Shown piece after piece: positions 28,817 through 42,500 of a stretch of 64,000 bases of DNA (within the stretch, counting starts at the first letter, position 1; every line of letters starts with the position of its first letter). The notes under the pieces were generated by a model that was not told the DNA's origin, searched no databases, and saw only the letters and a program-made list of their open reading frames with translations. The DNA comes from Andalucia godoyi (taxonomy: Eukaryota > Discoba > Jakobea > Jakobida > Andaluciidae), in assembly GCA_009859145.1 (NCBI GenBank), contig VRVR01000023.1, forward strand, positions 62,001 to 126,000, given 5' to 3'. Position numbers and translations under genes: made by a program.

Positions 28817-29727
28817 ATGCGGAGTTCCCTGGTGGCACGGGAACGACGGCACTCAGGGGTGAGGTGGCGAAGGGCTGGCGGGTGGCCAGATCAGCCCACT
28901 CTGCATCTTCCCCGATGAGCCCGTTAAGAAGATGTATCAAGACAAGGAAGCCCGCATATCGGACACACGGAGCAAGTTCCAGAGTTGTAACTGGAAAGCT
29001 ACGTAAAAAGCCTGTTCGTCAGTGCAGACATTGGGTGCGATGAAGCTTGCGAGACAGAGGAAGAAAGCCACTTTAAGAAATTTCGCCACATTTTCGCCGT
29101 GATTCCGAGTGGCGGCATCGAGAATCTGAACGGAAGGCGAACCAAGTATGACGAAAAGACGAACAAGGTTACAATGCAGCAGAGGCAGAATGCGATTCTT
29201 TCTCGCTGTGGAAGCAGCGGTCCAGTGGAACTCACAGCTAAAGGAAACGACAAGCGAATTTTGGCGGGCGGCGGGAACTGAAAAAGGGCCGAAGAGAATG
29301 CACTTTTCTGCCACGTCCGAGCACCTGCATGCAGACGACTTGTTTGTGTTGGAGGTCTTCCAGGCAGACTCTCAGGACGAGGTCTTCGGGGGTGCTGCAA
29401 ACTTGGAGGCGGGAGGCTGCGCTTGCTGCTGCGCACGGAAACTTCCGTCCGTCAAACCGGCCATCAGATGGGCAGAGGATCCTGATAAATATCCTTTCTT
29501 GGCAATTCACAATCCTCCCGGAAAGGCTCTGCAGTATGAAAAATACTTGATGGCAATCAGATCCAAGATTTGCACAAGCAACCGTCGGAGACGGAGTTCA
29601 AGTTGTCCACTTCGTGAGTGATGTGGAGGCAGAGGAGGAAGGCATCGACATCCGGCTCCTCCTTCGAACTGCTCCTACTGAAACTTCTGACGAGCACCGT
29701 CATTTCGAAGTTCAACTCGTACACTAA
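28817..29727 (+). CDS. Unknown protein, probable gene with four tiny introns
   Basis: No single frame spans this locus, but protein-like segments follow one another in different frames. Joining 28817-28858, 28890-28986, 29028-29145, 29180-29533 and 29568-29727 at GT..AG borders gives a 256-codon frame ending at TAA. The proposed introns are 31, 41, 34 and 34 nt; the last two begin GTATGA, like the GTATGT donor of the DCN1-like gene. Segments such as FRHIFAVIPSGGIENLNGRR, HLHADDLFVLEVFQADSQDE and VQVVHFVSDVEAEEEGIDIR look coding. I recognise no family. Acceptors may differ by a few bases (29188 instead of 29179 also keeps frame), and the first exon is the weakest. The alternative is a pseudogene with frameshifts. 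Confidence 0.42.
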
Positions 29728-30078
29728 ACTCCGTGAATTCTGTTAAGTCCAAGCAAATTGCAAGAAGAAGCAGCGCCACCGTCGTCGAGGGCAACTCGCA
29801 GCGAGACCCCGTCTTCTTCGTTTTCCGCGAGAAAGCCATAAGCGGCAGCCAACCAACATTCGCAGGTTTTGTTCCTTCTAACAAGAAAAGACGGTGAAGC
29901 CGAGTATTTTCGACGTCGTTTTCCTTTTCACGGTTATCCAAACGAGGCTTTTTGTTTTTGTATTGTGCGGTTTTGTCACTGGTTCTATCGTGACGCCGTC
30001 AGTTTATTGATTCTTTGCTTTGCTGTTGTTGTTTTTTTGTAATCATTGGGGGCGGTCTCCGCAGCAGCAAAGAAAGAA
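29728..30078. other. Spacer with leader of the acylated protein gene
   Basis: This AT-rich spacer contains T-runs and GTTGTTGTTT near 30023-30037. No gene is seen. Confidence 0.4.
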
Positions 30079-31287
30079 ATGGGAGCCAAGGCTTGCAAAT
30101 CAAGCGAGCGCGTGTCCTCTCCGTCCGATTCTCAGCGGGTTTCTAGGAAATCTTCACAAGTCAGTCCTTTTGAGGATCAAGATACGACCCCCCATTCCAC
30201 ACACTCGAAAAGAACCATTTCTTTTCACATCGAGCCCGTGGAGCGCACTTGCAGCAGCCGAAAACTTTGGGGATTTAGTGCAGATGGCCGACGGCACTCG
30301 GACTGCGAACACAACATCGATCCGCAGTATCTGTACTCCGATGTGATGTCATCTCCAATCCATGACATTCCGGGTGTTCCGTCTCCGATGATCACCGGTG
30401 TTCCCTTGAACTACTCGTCAGCATTCCGCGAAGATCACACGTACCATTTCCTCGCTGGAATGAAGAGACAGCTGTCTGAATCCGCCCTGTTGCTCGGAAA
30501 CGCTAGTCGTGTCTATGATGGTAATGAGCCCGATGACAGTGTTCCGTTGCTGCTCGTTCGGAAACCGCATGGAAACCGCAGACCCGTCAGGCCGCTGTAT
30601 GGTTCTTCTCCAGGCCACCAATCCTCCTCATTCTCAACTCCAACTTCCGCAGCTTCTTCTTTTTCGTCGTCTACGGACTTCTCGGAGAGCCTGTCGTTTT
30701 CGTCGGTGACGAAGCGCGCGGTGTTTGCCCGGTCCCTTACTCCTCTCGAGGTCGAGTTCAGAGAACCGGTGTTTCGTGAAATGGACAGAGTGAAACAAGA
30801 GGTCGAACAGACGAAAAAGAAGGGCGGTCCAACTGTTCGATATGCCGTTCGAGTCCGCAATCGAACATCGCGGCACATGACCATGCGTGTCATGTACTAC
30901 TCACAAGACTCCAGCAAGCGGACCTCTGAAGCTTCTTTGCTTCCAAGGACCATGGTTGCATTCGAACTCAGGTGCGCGTCGATATGTGGTGTGTTCCTGA
31001 GTGCAGGCTCCGTGCATTCCAGTCTGGACATTTCGAAGTATTTTCCTGATTTGAAGTCTGCAGAAATGGAAATGCTCAACCTTGTGATCGAGCCCGTGCT
31101 GCAGAAGGATGATCCTGATCAGCATGTGGTTCGTGCTTTTTCGATACCAGCCGCCGTTGCAGCCTCTGCATCCAAAACAGACGCGCTAAGTCGAGTAGAA
31201 GAAGAGCCGCTTCAAAGAATCACTGTGTACTCTCGCCGGTCTCCTAATTCACCGCATCCCGTCAAGCTTCTGTCTGCCAAGGCTTGA
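30079..31287 (+). CDS. Unknown protein with N-myristoylation-like start
   Basis: From the ATG at 30079 the product has 402 residues and starts MGAKACKSSERVSS. The Gly2 plus Cys6/Ser7/Ser8 arrangement fits N-myristoylation with nearby palmitoylation, which would tether it to membranes. Residues 10-250 are Ser/Pro-rich and probably disordered. Residues 255-365 look like a beta-rich domain (VRYAVRVRNRTSRHMTMRVM and LPRTMVAFELRCASICGVFL). A similar layout is seen in the acylated unknown at 46701-47426. No family is recognised. The upstream frame to 30046 begins at TTG and is rejected. It converges with the RasGEF gene across 188 bp. Confidence 0.65.
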   Translation: MGAKACKSSERVSSPSDSQRVSRKSSQVSPFEDQDTTPHSTHSKRTISFHIEPVERTCSSRKLWGFSADGRRHSDCEHNIDPQYLYSDVMSSPIHDIPGVPSPMITGVPLNYSSAFREDHTYHFLAGMKRQLSESALLLGNASRVYDGNEPDDSVPLLLVRKPHGNRRPVRPLYGSSPGHQSSSFSTPTSAASSFSSSTDFSESLSFSSVTKRAVFARSLTPLEVEFREPVFREMDRVKQEVEQTKKKGGPTVRYAVRVRNRTSRHMTMRVMYYSQDSSKRTSEASLLPRTMVAFELRCASICGVFLSAGSVHSSLDISKYFPDLKSAEMEMLNLVIEPVLQKDDPDQHVVRAFSIPAAVAASASKTDALSRVEEEPLQRITVYSRRSPNSPHPVKLLSAKA

Positions 31288-31353
31288 CACAAATCCGCGG
31301 CTGCAAAATGTATATACTGATGTTGTCGTTTGTCAACCCAAGCAAGCGCCAAA

Positions 31354-31387
<34 letters not shown>

Positions 31388-31475
31388 CGCAGCGGGAGAG
31401 AGGGAGAACAACAGCAAACAGTGGGGAACATTAGTAATTTTACTGTACAAAGGAATTTTTGACGATCTTCTTTTT
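31288..31475. repeat. (AG)n tract in convergent spacer
   Basis: A pure AG run at about 31358-31387 lies between the acylated unknown (+) and the RasGEF (-). Confidence 0.85.
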
Positions 31476-32791
31476 CTACCGTTGACTCGGGGTTCGAGAC
31501 GACGTTTTCTTCGGCTGAATTATAAGGCTTCGGTCAAACAAGCGCGCATCATCGATCAACACGTGCGCCAGCAGCCAACGAACAAACTCTAAAGAAGGAG
31601 AAGCGGACGAAAACGAAACATTCTGAAAAGAAAGCAAATCCGAGATAATCCTGTCTAGGGAAACAAATTTGGCAAAATTGATGCGAGCACTCACCATCGT
31701 CTGTTGACTATCGCTCGCAAAGACGAGGTCGCGAAGGAAAACGCCGCAGTATGGCACGCAAGGCTGCGAACGATCACGAGCGTTGCGCATAAGAACACGA
31801 AGTTTCTGATAATTGTTTTCCGGCGACAGTTTTGCGTGCAGTTCCTCTTTCAAACGCCACACCGCGGGCTCGGCAAACCGATTCAAATCTGTCAACCGGT
31901 ACACTGGCGCTGCATCAAGTCCAGCAAGGACAGACATGCTGCCGCTCACATCGTTTTGCCGCAGCAGTCCGTCTGCCACCTTGATCCACTTCGCATACCG
32001 ACTACCACGCAGGGTTGCATCAGAAGACCACAGTACATTAACAGAAACAAAATTTGAAAGCATATTAAACTGCTTAATGCAGTTCATCAGATTTGGACAC
32101 CGAAACTGCTTTGCCGGCTTGGTCCAACATTCATCCAGAAGTTCTGACCAGTCAACACAGCGCAGCAACTTGTGATCCACGAAAATGATGGACGACACAA
32201 TCTTCTCAATGGAAAGGTTGTCAAAGTCGACATTGTCCGCACAATTCGTGAACACTACATCCTCAAATGCATCACGTGCTATTTGCTCGTGACGCGGGAT
32301 CAATCTTACTCTGGGAGTGCGCAAATGCCCACGGAAAAAAGTTGGCAGATACACCTTCATGAACGGAAGCACGACATCTCTCCATGAGTTTCCTTCTAGA
32401 AAGTCCAGGCCGTCCGTGTAGAGCATCCACTCCACCAAAAATCTGTTGATTTGTACAATGATATTGGGAATGTACTGTTGACGCAGCCACAGCGAACGAA
32501 ACACGCTACGACTCTTGGTGTCTGAAATGGGATTCATCTGAGCTAGCAGTAGATAATCAATTTTCTCCGCAACGATACTCAACACTTCTGGAACGGACCC
32601 AAAGGACCTTAAGAACCGAAATAGCACTCTTTGTTGTATGGAATTTGGATTGCAGATTGAGTAGTGGACAAGCTGTCTCAGTGAAGCAAATCTTACCAAA
32701 AACGGATCATCGGTCAAAAACGACATGGTGGTAGAATCCGACTGTTCAGAGGGCATAACATTTTCCAACACGCTGTCGAAAACGGAGCCTT

Positions 32792-32824
<33 letters not shown>

Positions 32825-33137
32825 TAGTCGGCTCTGAGAGCATAGGAGACGTCGGCGGCTCCAACAAGGATGGGCGCGATGCCTCGGAAACAACAGGGCT
32901 GATCGAAAGAGCTGTTGTACATTCAAAATTTTGCTTTCGAGAGGCACTGACGACGATGGACTCTCCTTTCTTCAAAAATACAGCTCTCTGCAAACGAATA
33001 TCGGATCGCTTCAAATCGGTGTACTCTTCAACAGCCGCATAGACAACCTGTCGAAGAACAGACAGATCCTGTGTGTACTGCGATATTCTCAGAGAAATGG
33101 AAAAGACATCGTCAACAGAAACATACAAATTCGGCAT
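31476..33137 (-). CDS. Ras guanine-nucleotide exchange factor
   Basis: This 553-residue protein starts at the ATG at 33137 (MPNLYVSVDDVFSISL); the frame upstream starts at TTG. A RasGEF N-terminal (REM) module lies at about 140-260 (FASLRQLVHYSICNPN; IVEWMLYTDG-like NRFLVEWMLYTDGLDF). A CDC25-type catalytic domain follows at about 320-520 (DWSELLDECW, FNMLSNFVSVNVL, RYAKWIKVADGLLRQND, CVPYCGVFLRDLVF, INFAKFVSLDRIISDLLSF). It would load GTP onto a Ras-family GTPase at membranes. An Ala-Ser dipeptide repeat encoded at about 32793-32823 separates an N-terminal domain from the REM. It shares a 415-bp divergent promoter with the armadillo/filamin giant. Confidence 0.9.
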
Positions 33138-33552
33138 CCGCAACCATTCACCGGCAGATCAGTGCAGCCGAGGAGTTAACTGAGGCTGCTAGTAGTGTGT
33201 GCTTATCAATCTCGTTTTTTGTTGTTGTTTTTTTTTGTTTTTTTTGTTTTTTGGCTCTCTCCCCTGTTGATAAAACGATCCAAAAATCTCGATCGTTGAC
33301 GGCGTTGTCTTTCCCCCCCACTGTGCTTAAAGGCCGGAAGTCGCCAAGTCGGGCAAGTAACGGGGCAACTACAGAAATTCTACAGCAGTTTTCGAAGACC
33401 GCTCGCTCAATGGTTCGGCGAACATCGTTTTTTGTTGTTTCTCTTTTTGAAACTGCAAACGCTTCACCACTGTTCAGACGCGACTTACTCTTATTTTGAT
33501 TTTTCGATGCAGATTATACGGTTTTCAATTCCCTATTTTAAAAAATGGCATA
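33138..33552. promoter_or_regulatory. Divergent promoter region, RasGEF / ARM-filamin giant
   Basis: Head-to-head starts are 415 bp apart. The region has long T-runs (33216-33250) and no other gene. No specific binding site is recognised. Confidence 0.4.
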
Positions 33553-36500
33553 ATGGGACAAGGAAACGTGAAAAATGCAAAAGTTGAGCAAGACAAACTA
33601 CCAGAAGCGGAAGAAGACGCGAAGTCTCTCGTGTCGTCGTCGTCTCCAAAATCCGAAATGTCTCCAAAGACTACGACCACGGCCACGATGCCTTTGTCGA
33701 CATCGACGTCGACGACGATGATTCTGGTGTCGCCGTCGCCGTCCATGCAATCCGATTTGAAGAAACAGCATTCTTCGCTTTTTGAACTCCCTCCTTCTCC
33801 CAAGAAGAAGAAAGGCAGTCCAAAAATGCTGAAGAAATCCAGTCCGGGAGGCTCCGGAGCGTCACCGGTGACTTCTCCAAAGTCATCGCTGAATACGGCA
33901 AGGGAACATGTTGACGAAGAAGAAAAGAAAAAGGAGAAATCAAAGCACGAAATGGCTCGAGACGACTTCTTTGATCATTTTCGGAAGCACGTGCAAGTGT
34001 GCTTCAAGGGAAACCGCGAGCAACAACTAAGCGTGGCGCTGCTATTTGAAGAAGTGCTGTGCGACGCTGACTGCCAGTTTTTTCTTTCCGAAAAGGAAAA
34101 TGGCCTCGATGCGTTGTTTTCCCTGTTCCGAGCCGACGACGAGAAAATTCTGGAGCACTCTTCCAGATGTATTGCGTACCTTGCAACGGTCGGAGACGAT
34201 GTCCGAAGAACGATGGCACTCCGAGACGTTCTGGACAGATCCGTTCGCTTTCTGGGTCACAAGAACTGGAAAATATCCATGAACTGTGTCGCGGCCGTGT
34301 GCAACATAAGCTACGAGACGAAGCTTGCGGAATCCATTGTCGACAACTACGAAGTCTGCCCGACTATCGTGGGTTTGCTCAAGCACAAAAGGCTGGATGT
34401 CATTCAACAGGCAGCCCGCTGCTGTGCACAAATCGCTTCAAATGGCAAGTATTACAGAGATATGCTTCTTTCTCTCAAGATTGTACCCATTCTCATTGCA
34501 GGACTGACCATCAAGGACTCCAGGACACTGTTCCAAATATGTCGAGTCATTGGAGAACTAACAAAGGACGTCGAAGTCGCAGCAGGATTCATCAAGAAAG
34601 GAGTTCTTCCAAGACTACTAGACATCGTTGCTCACGATCAGGAAATGCCGCGTCTGGAGGCGTCGAAGATCATCGCAAACATGTCGGAAATAGACGCAGA
34701 GAAAAAGGAAATCTTCGAAGCCGCGGAAGAGTCGCTGATTAACGCCGCCCAGTTCGCCAGCTTAGACGTCAAAATCCACGCTCTCCGTGCCTTGGCAAAT
34801 CTCTCGGAGAACGACGAGGTTCGAACATCGGAGGACATTGAACAGCAAGAAGAAGAGGAACAACATTTTCGAGCGGAACTCAATAATATTCTTAGAGATT
34901 TCGTTCAGAGACTTGTCACAGATCCGATCTTTGCCGTTTTCATGCATTGTTCAGAGGAGGAACAGACGCCGGAGGTCTTTGCATCGTTGGGATACAGACC
35001 GTTTGTTGCTCCCATTGATCTGCAAATCATCAAAAAGAGAGTAGAAGAGTGGTACTACACAAACCTTGTGTCTTTTAAGGCGGATGTGCTGTTGATAGTA
35101 GACACAGTGAAGGCAACTACCAATGCGTCTTCCGACGATCCCTACAGTCTTTTCGCAAAAATGGAAGCTCTTCAATTCCTGGTAGAAGAGATGGTCAAGA
35201 AAGTCGAAATGGAGCAACCGTTGTTGGTACGCATCACCAATGCCTATAAGAGTCGACTTCAGGTCCGAAGGTCGCTGGAACACGCTCGTATGTCGATCAT
35301 TGCTGGAGGCGCGGTATCCCTCATCCCCTTCTTCATATCCTCAGACAATGACCTCCTGTTCCATCTATCAAGACTCATGGCAAACTGCGTCGTTCCGCAG
35401 TACAATCAACAGCGAATCATTCGTGACGGCGAATTGGAACCAGTTAACCACGTCCTTCGATTTCATGATGATGAACAAACACTAACAGAAATATTACGCT
35501 TTCTTGGAAACCTTGCTCAGCTCGACGAAGCGAAAATCAGATATCCTAAACTTGGCTTTCTCGAGGAAATCATCAAATTCGCACGCTCCGAGAGTCAACT
35601 TCTCCAGCGCTTTTCCATGCGATGTCTGGCGACAATGTCGACACTGCAAGCATCCAGAGTGCACATTCGAGATGCTGGGGGTCTTCAGATCATTGCAAAC
35701 TGTGTGTGCTTTGGTTCTCCCGAGGTGCGAACAGAGGCCATCAAAGCAATGGCATGGATGGTGGAAGACGAGCCTTCCCGGCAGCTTGTCTTTGAGTCGG
35801 GAGCTTTTAACGTCGTGTTGATCGTTGTAGCCTCTGCAAAGGGACCGGAAAGGAGCCTGCATACTTGGCAAGCATGTCGCCTCTTGTCGCAAATGGCCGC
35901 CAGTCCGAAATGCAGGTCAACAATGGTTCTGATGGGGGCGATTCCGGTTGTGCTAAAGACTTGTGAAGAATTCATGGGAAGAAATCCCGTGCATGGCTAT
36001 GACTGCTCGGTGTGTCAGAAGCCTTTTGAGTCAGTTCGCTATGCGTGCTTGTTCTTGTATTTCCTGTCGCAAGAAGACTCCCTTCTTTCGGATTTGCAAG
36101 TGTGCGGCACACACAGAATCATGCTCCAGCTTGCTGTGGAATCCACCGACGCATGGATACGACAGTACTCGATGGCGTGTCTTGCGAACGTTCTCGCGAA
36201 ACAGGACGTGCAAGACTGGTTCTATGAAGAGGAAGCCTTTGTCAGAATCCTGGACTTCGCCCAAGATGAAAATGAGGATATTATAGGAACGTCAATAGGC
36301 GTCTTGGCTTCGTGCGCGATGCATGAATCGATGAGGGAAACAATTGTAGAAAACGGGATTATTGAAAGATGTGTAGAGATCCTCAAGGACAAGGCGATCA
36401 GCGACGGTATCGGAGAAGCCGACGCAATAGCGAAAAGCGAAGCGTGTCGATTACTCGGTAATGTGTGCTCTGAAGCAGAGTACGCTGAGTGTGCTGACGA

Positions 36501-39500
36501 TCTGCAGGCATGCGAGGAGCTTGTCAGGCTCATTTCTCAGTCTGATGATCAGCAAGTGCAAAAGAATGCTGCGCGAGCCATCGAGTCCCTCACCGCGGAT
36601 TCGGACTACTTTCGACTGAAATTCGCTCAGGAACTGGATGCAATTGTCCCCCTGATAGCTTTGGCTTCTTCTCCGTTTCCTTTTGTTCAGCAGCATGCGG
36701 TCGGCTCCATCTCAAACATCGCACTCGAACCAGAAAACAAATCCTTGGTAGTGGACTCGGGCGCAGTAGCGGCACTGGTGCACCTGACACTCTCAAAGCA
36801 TGCTTCTGTACAGTCCCGGGCAGCAGAAGCACTCGGAAGGCTGGCAGAAGAAAGCGAGAACAGAGACATCATCGCAGATGAAGAGGCAATCCGCCCTCTT
36901 GTGAACTTGCTTAGGTCTTCGGACAGTACAGTCCGTGAGAAGTCCATCGAAGCGCTGCTGAACCTGGGACAGAAGAATGCAGAGAACCAGTATGGAATGT
37001 ACATGGAAGGTGCATTGGATCGTGCACTGGCCTTACTGCAAGACGCAAATGAAAGCACGAAGTCCTTGGCGTACGATCTGGTCTCCCGAATGGCAGAAAA
37101 CGACATGATCAAAGGTCTCCTTTTAGAAAAAGGAGCCTACGAGCCCATCATTCTTATGGCACAAGCCCCGGCTGTCGAGCCACGACGACACTGTTCCTCT
37201 ATTCTGCTTCGTCTGGCTGATGATGACAACCACCGCGAAAACCTGCTACGGCACGACATCGGGCGCATCGTGCAAGAACTGGGGATCTGCCAGGATGTCA
37301 TTATCGCTGGAAACGGAATCAAGCTAATGCAGTCTTTTTGCTTGGATGATGCTGTTCTTTCGAAGTACATTCTAACTCCGTTTACTGCAGAAATGTCGTC
37401 CAGCCTATTGGAAGTGAGAAAGCTGGAAAAGAAAAGGCCGTGGAAGGCACAGCTCTTCTTGGGGCCGCAGCGCTCGCAAAGTCAACGAGATTCCATTGGA
37501 GGACGAAGAAGATCCACGTGTCACGATGTTGTTGAAACGGAATCCGCACAGCTCCGTGTTTCTCGAGATTCCATACCGGTTCCCGAAGGATATGGGCATC
37601 TTATCTTCTGTCAGTGGATCTACTGCTGCGTTTCGTACATTGGATCCCGCACTGCCAATCTGCAGCGGCAGTCGCTGATACTGTTGTCAGTACTTTGTGC
37701 TACACTGGAACCGCATCACGCTGACTTCCTCGCAGCCGAGCGCAGCTTGGACTGCATAGGACGACTACTTCATTGTGTTCGATCCCTGGACGCCGGTACG
37801 AAAGCACTCGCTCTTAATGTGCTTTCGAAGCTGACAGCCGTCTCCAATGTTGCTCGAACAAAAGCAGCGACACATCGTCGTTTCAAACACGTGATACGGT
37901 CACTGAGTCTCTACGACAAATTGCTGCGCGTTTCCTCTCCAGCCAAAATCTGGGTTGACTGGGATGCTTGCCGGCTGCTGGCGAACTGCGCTGCCTTGCC
38001 GTCACTGCAAAAGCTGCTGTATGGCAACACCGAGATTTTGCTTTCGATCACACGGTTGCTCAGAAACACAAACGTGTCTGTCCGAGTAGAAGCTCTTCGA
38101 TGCATTGCCAATCTGTCTCAGGACAAGAATAACAAAGTCCACATTGGATCGAACAGATCTCTCGTGCACTCCATTCTGAAGCATCTCACCAGCGAGTACG
38201 TAACTTTGCAACAGTTTGCTGTGGAAGCGTTGGCACACCTCGTCGTCGCTTCGGAGAACATAGATCGCCTAATGATGGTTTCAAAAGAGATATTTCAGTC
38301 TTCAGAGACAGGACAAGCGGCGACCTCCGATCCTCTGGTGAACGTTTTACAACAACTCTGCCATTCCAGAGACGAAGAGGTAGTCCGACACTCCATCCGT
38401 GCGCTGGCATCCTTGACAACTCGGGTGGCTTTCAAGAGGAGCTTGTATCTGAAAGAAATGATCGAATCCGTGATCTTGGATTTGATGTATTCACAAAACG
38501 TCGAAATTATCCAATCGGCTACAAAGTGCATGGGAAATGTCGCCATGAACGAACAGATAAAGAGCGTGGTCGTTCTCGACACCAAACTGCTCCAGAAGAT
38601 TGTTGCCGGGCTGATGCACGTGGCAGTTTCACGGCCGTCTCTTGATTCAGTCGCGGAAGTGTCCAGGGCTATTGCATATCTTGCAACCGACAGGCCGTTT
38701 GTGGATTGCTTGCTGCGGAACGAAGGCATGGAGACTGTTGTCTCCATGATTCAGTGTCCGGTGACATCTTTTGCTGGCATCATCCAAACTGAAGTTGCAA
38801 CCTGCATTCAAATAGCAGCGGACGCGCTGAGAGCATCGGCCACTTTCCTTGACAGCCACGGAGACGCGAAGGCTGCTTGGCTGAAGTACGGAGGACTCGA
38901 GAACACATGTGTCGTGACTACGCAAAGCGCAGACATGATACTGCAGTACTGGAGCTGTCGATCCCTACAGACACTGTCCCACACAAAAGACGAAAGGCAT
39001 ACTATTGTGCACGCCGGAGGATATCGGCTGTTTGCAGCTCTGTGTCGGACTTCGTACGACGAAGTGATATTGTTTTCTACTTCTATGGTCATAGAGTTCA
39101 TGGAAAACATCAACGAAATAAGAGAATTTCACATGTCCGGAGGAACGGAGGCTCTGGCACTGTTTCTGATGACAGACAAAGTGGAGATTTGTGACAGTGT
39201 TGTGAAAGCTATCACTATTTTGGCAGAGGATCAGGAAACTGTGGAGTCCTTTCTGGGTTTGGAGATCGTTTCATCCTGTGTAGCGTTGCTTGACTCAAAG
39301 TCTTTCCTGATTCGCCAGAACTGTATGAAGATTCTCGCCGATTGCTCTCTGAACGGCACTTGTGAAGAGAGCGTTGTTAGTCTTGGAACACTCAACCGGT
39401 GCATGGAAGCTCTAGAACCCTCTTCGGATATCAGACACTTCATTTCCCTTGGAAGTCGCCATCCATCCGTGCTGTTTCTGCGAGAATCTTTGCGAGCACT

Positions 39501-42500
39501 CTGCAATCTTGCGTTTCGAACTGATGCGCAACAAGGGTTGTTTCGTTCTGGGATTGTTGGAAGACTCCTGGGTCTGCTATCTGTAGACCCCCAAACAGTG
39601 CCGTCTTCATTTACAGAAACGCTGGTGGACCTGCAAAAATTCACGATGATAACGTTGGCATACATTTCTTTTGAGCAGTCATTTCGTCCCCAGATTGCCA
39701 GCTTGGCTTTAATGGCGATTCGTCGAATGATGGACCATCCGGAGCCACTAGTTGGTGCATACGCTGCTTCGATCATGGGAAACATCGTCGAAGAAGCAGC
39801 GCTGATGAAGTATGTTCAAACTTGCCGCCCACTCGTCGCAAGTGTCAAGAAACTCCTCCTTGCTCCAAAGTCTGAAGCTGTTGGGAGCGAACTGGATGTT
39901 GTAGACCTGACTGCGAAAGCTTTCGCAAACATGTCCGGCTCTATGGATTTGGAAGAAGAGGTATCAAAGGTTCACATCATTCCGACAATCATTCGTCTGC
40001 TTCCAGAGGTTCCAGAATGGTTCTTGAATTCACACCGGAAGCAACCTGAGAAGAAGCTGTCGTTTCATGAGTGTTTTCCAGAAGTTAACGAAGAAAAGGT
40101 GGAGGACCTGTGCCGCTGCATCGCAAACATCTGTGTTCTGAAGACGGAAAACAAGCTGGAATGCGTAGCGCAAGGCGGACACAAGAGACTGCTATTCATT
40201 GTATCTGTTCTGCAAGAAGACTTGGCGGTGACGCTGCAGGCTGCTAGGGCGCTCGGTTTTATTTCCGAAGACGAGAAAAATGCAAAAGAGATATCGAATT
40301 TTGGTGGTGTTGCTGCAATGGCCTGTCTGATGAACAACAATTCAGTCAGAGAGCTTCGACTGCTGTCTCTCCGAACTCTTGCTCCAATAGCTTTCATCCC
40401 CGAACAGCGAGAAGTTATTCTTCAACATATAGACAGCTTCTCTTTTGTGATAAGGAGCATCAAAGAGAAAGACGAAGAGACTGCATTTTGGTCCCTGAAG
40501 TTTCTTAAAAACATTCTGCATCATGAGGCGGCAGTGGAGAGGATGCTGGCAGACGGAGCCCTCCAAAGTCTGATGCTGATCTTTTCCGATATGGCTAGAA
40601 GCATCCGATGCGTTCAGACCGCAATTGATGTTCTCCACGAACATCGAGAAAACGAAGACATACAAGTCATAATGCTGCAAGAACGAGAAGCACAGGCGCT
40701 GCTGCCGCACACGGCGTCGTCGTTTCTTTCCGTGCAGTCGAAAGTCATCGAAATCTTTGTGTCACTTTCCAAGAATTCACGCAATCACAGGTCCTTGCTG
40801 GAATCGCAAGCTATTCACCGACTTGTTTCCTTTGTCTATTCTCCTGTCCACCTTCATTTCGAACTGGCACTGCAGTTTGTCTTCAATATTGTGGGAGAAG
40901 AGAGCAACGCGGAATGGGCACCCAATTTGATGAATCGGCTGGGACTTCTTCCGTTTCTGGTTGATCTCATGCTGGCTTTAAAAAGAAGCGGAAAGGAGGT
41001 CTTCACACACAAACTGGCATACGAAATTTTGAAAAAGATTTCCGTCTCGGAAGAAGTGTGCTACGCCGTTTTGGAGGCCGGAGGAACAGAGGCAGTGGAT
41101 TTTCTGGATATTAAGATTTCCGAAGATCCCGTGCCTCTCCCTCGATTGATTGATGGGGAGATTCATTCTTCGTCGTTGCAGCATTTCAAATACGCTGTGA
41201 AAAGAGTGATCATGTGGAACCGAATGCGGGCAGCAGAAGGCCCGCTGTATCCTCCAGCGTGCGTTGTGTCAGGCGGAGGGTTGGCGGGAGGAGAGGCCGG
41301 CACTCCAGTGGTTATTTTCGTTTCGTCGAGGGATCGATTTGAAAGACGAAGAAAAGACACATCGCGTGGTCTGTTCACTGTGGCAGCCGTGAACGAACGA
41401 ACGAAAGAGACCATCCAGTTTTCCGAGACAGTGGTTCGGAACATTTACCAGTTCTCATCGGATCAGTTTACTTTGGTGGGAAGATACTTGTTGTCGGTTA
41501 CCACCGCGTCCGGGGAGCATGTGGATCAGAGCCCTTATATCTTGGAAATCGCGCCTGGAAACGTGCACCACCCTCTGTGTGTGGTTCACAAAGATGATTT
41601 GCAGCATGGCTTCATCCGTGCTGGTCAAAAGTCCAACTTCAGAATTGAAGCAAAAGACGCTTTCGGCAATCGAATTCTTGGTGGAGGACTGGGAATTGAA
41701 GTTCGCATGGTGTATTTCGGATCGCAGACATCCCGCCTTCGGAAGGGAGTGCAAATTGTTGACGAGTCAGTGGCCTGGTGCAAAGTGAACGATCCCGACG
41801 ACGGCTTCCTGGAAGGATCTCTGTGGACAAAATCCGCAGGGTTTTATGAGTTACGCATATCTTTGCACGGAGCAGAGATGCATGGATCCCCTCTGATCTT
41901 CGAAGTGTATCCGGCCGGCGTGGATCCGACGAAATCGTCGTTCAACTTCAGTGGTACTTCTTCGTGTCCTGCCGGATGGCTGTCCCAGGGGCGAGTGATC
42001 ACACGGGATGCGCACGGGAACGAACTCCTCAAAGGAGGTCTTACGGTGCGATCGTTTGCATCTGCCGAAAATGGAGCCAGTGAAGAATTTCCCGTTGAAG
42101 ATCTTCAGGACGGAGCCTACATTGTGTCCATCCGACCGTCGATATCCGGAAAGCTTCGTATCAGCGTCGTAGTAGATGGTCAGGAAATCATTGGTTCCGG
42201 GTTCACAATGCAAGTGTATTCAGGACCTCCACACATTCAGTCTTTTCGTGCTGTGGGATACGGCACAAGAAAAGCAAGAGTCGGTATCCGAAATCGTTTT
42301 CTGGTTCAAGCAAGAGACAGATTCGGAAACGATCTCCACTCTTCATTCTTGCCACTGACAGTCGAAATCCGAGACGCCTCCACAAATGTGACCGAGGACG
42401 TTGGTGTGGTGAAAACCGGTGGAGACGGAAAGTATCGAGTGGAGTACGAAGTCACCGTTGTGAAACCGTTTCACATTTACATATTGTCTGATGGGATTCC

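Noticed and set aside
28937-29436. Minus-strand ORFs opposite the spliced candidate
   Set aside because: They are antisense to the better plus-strand segments and have no recognisable composition or domain.
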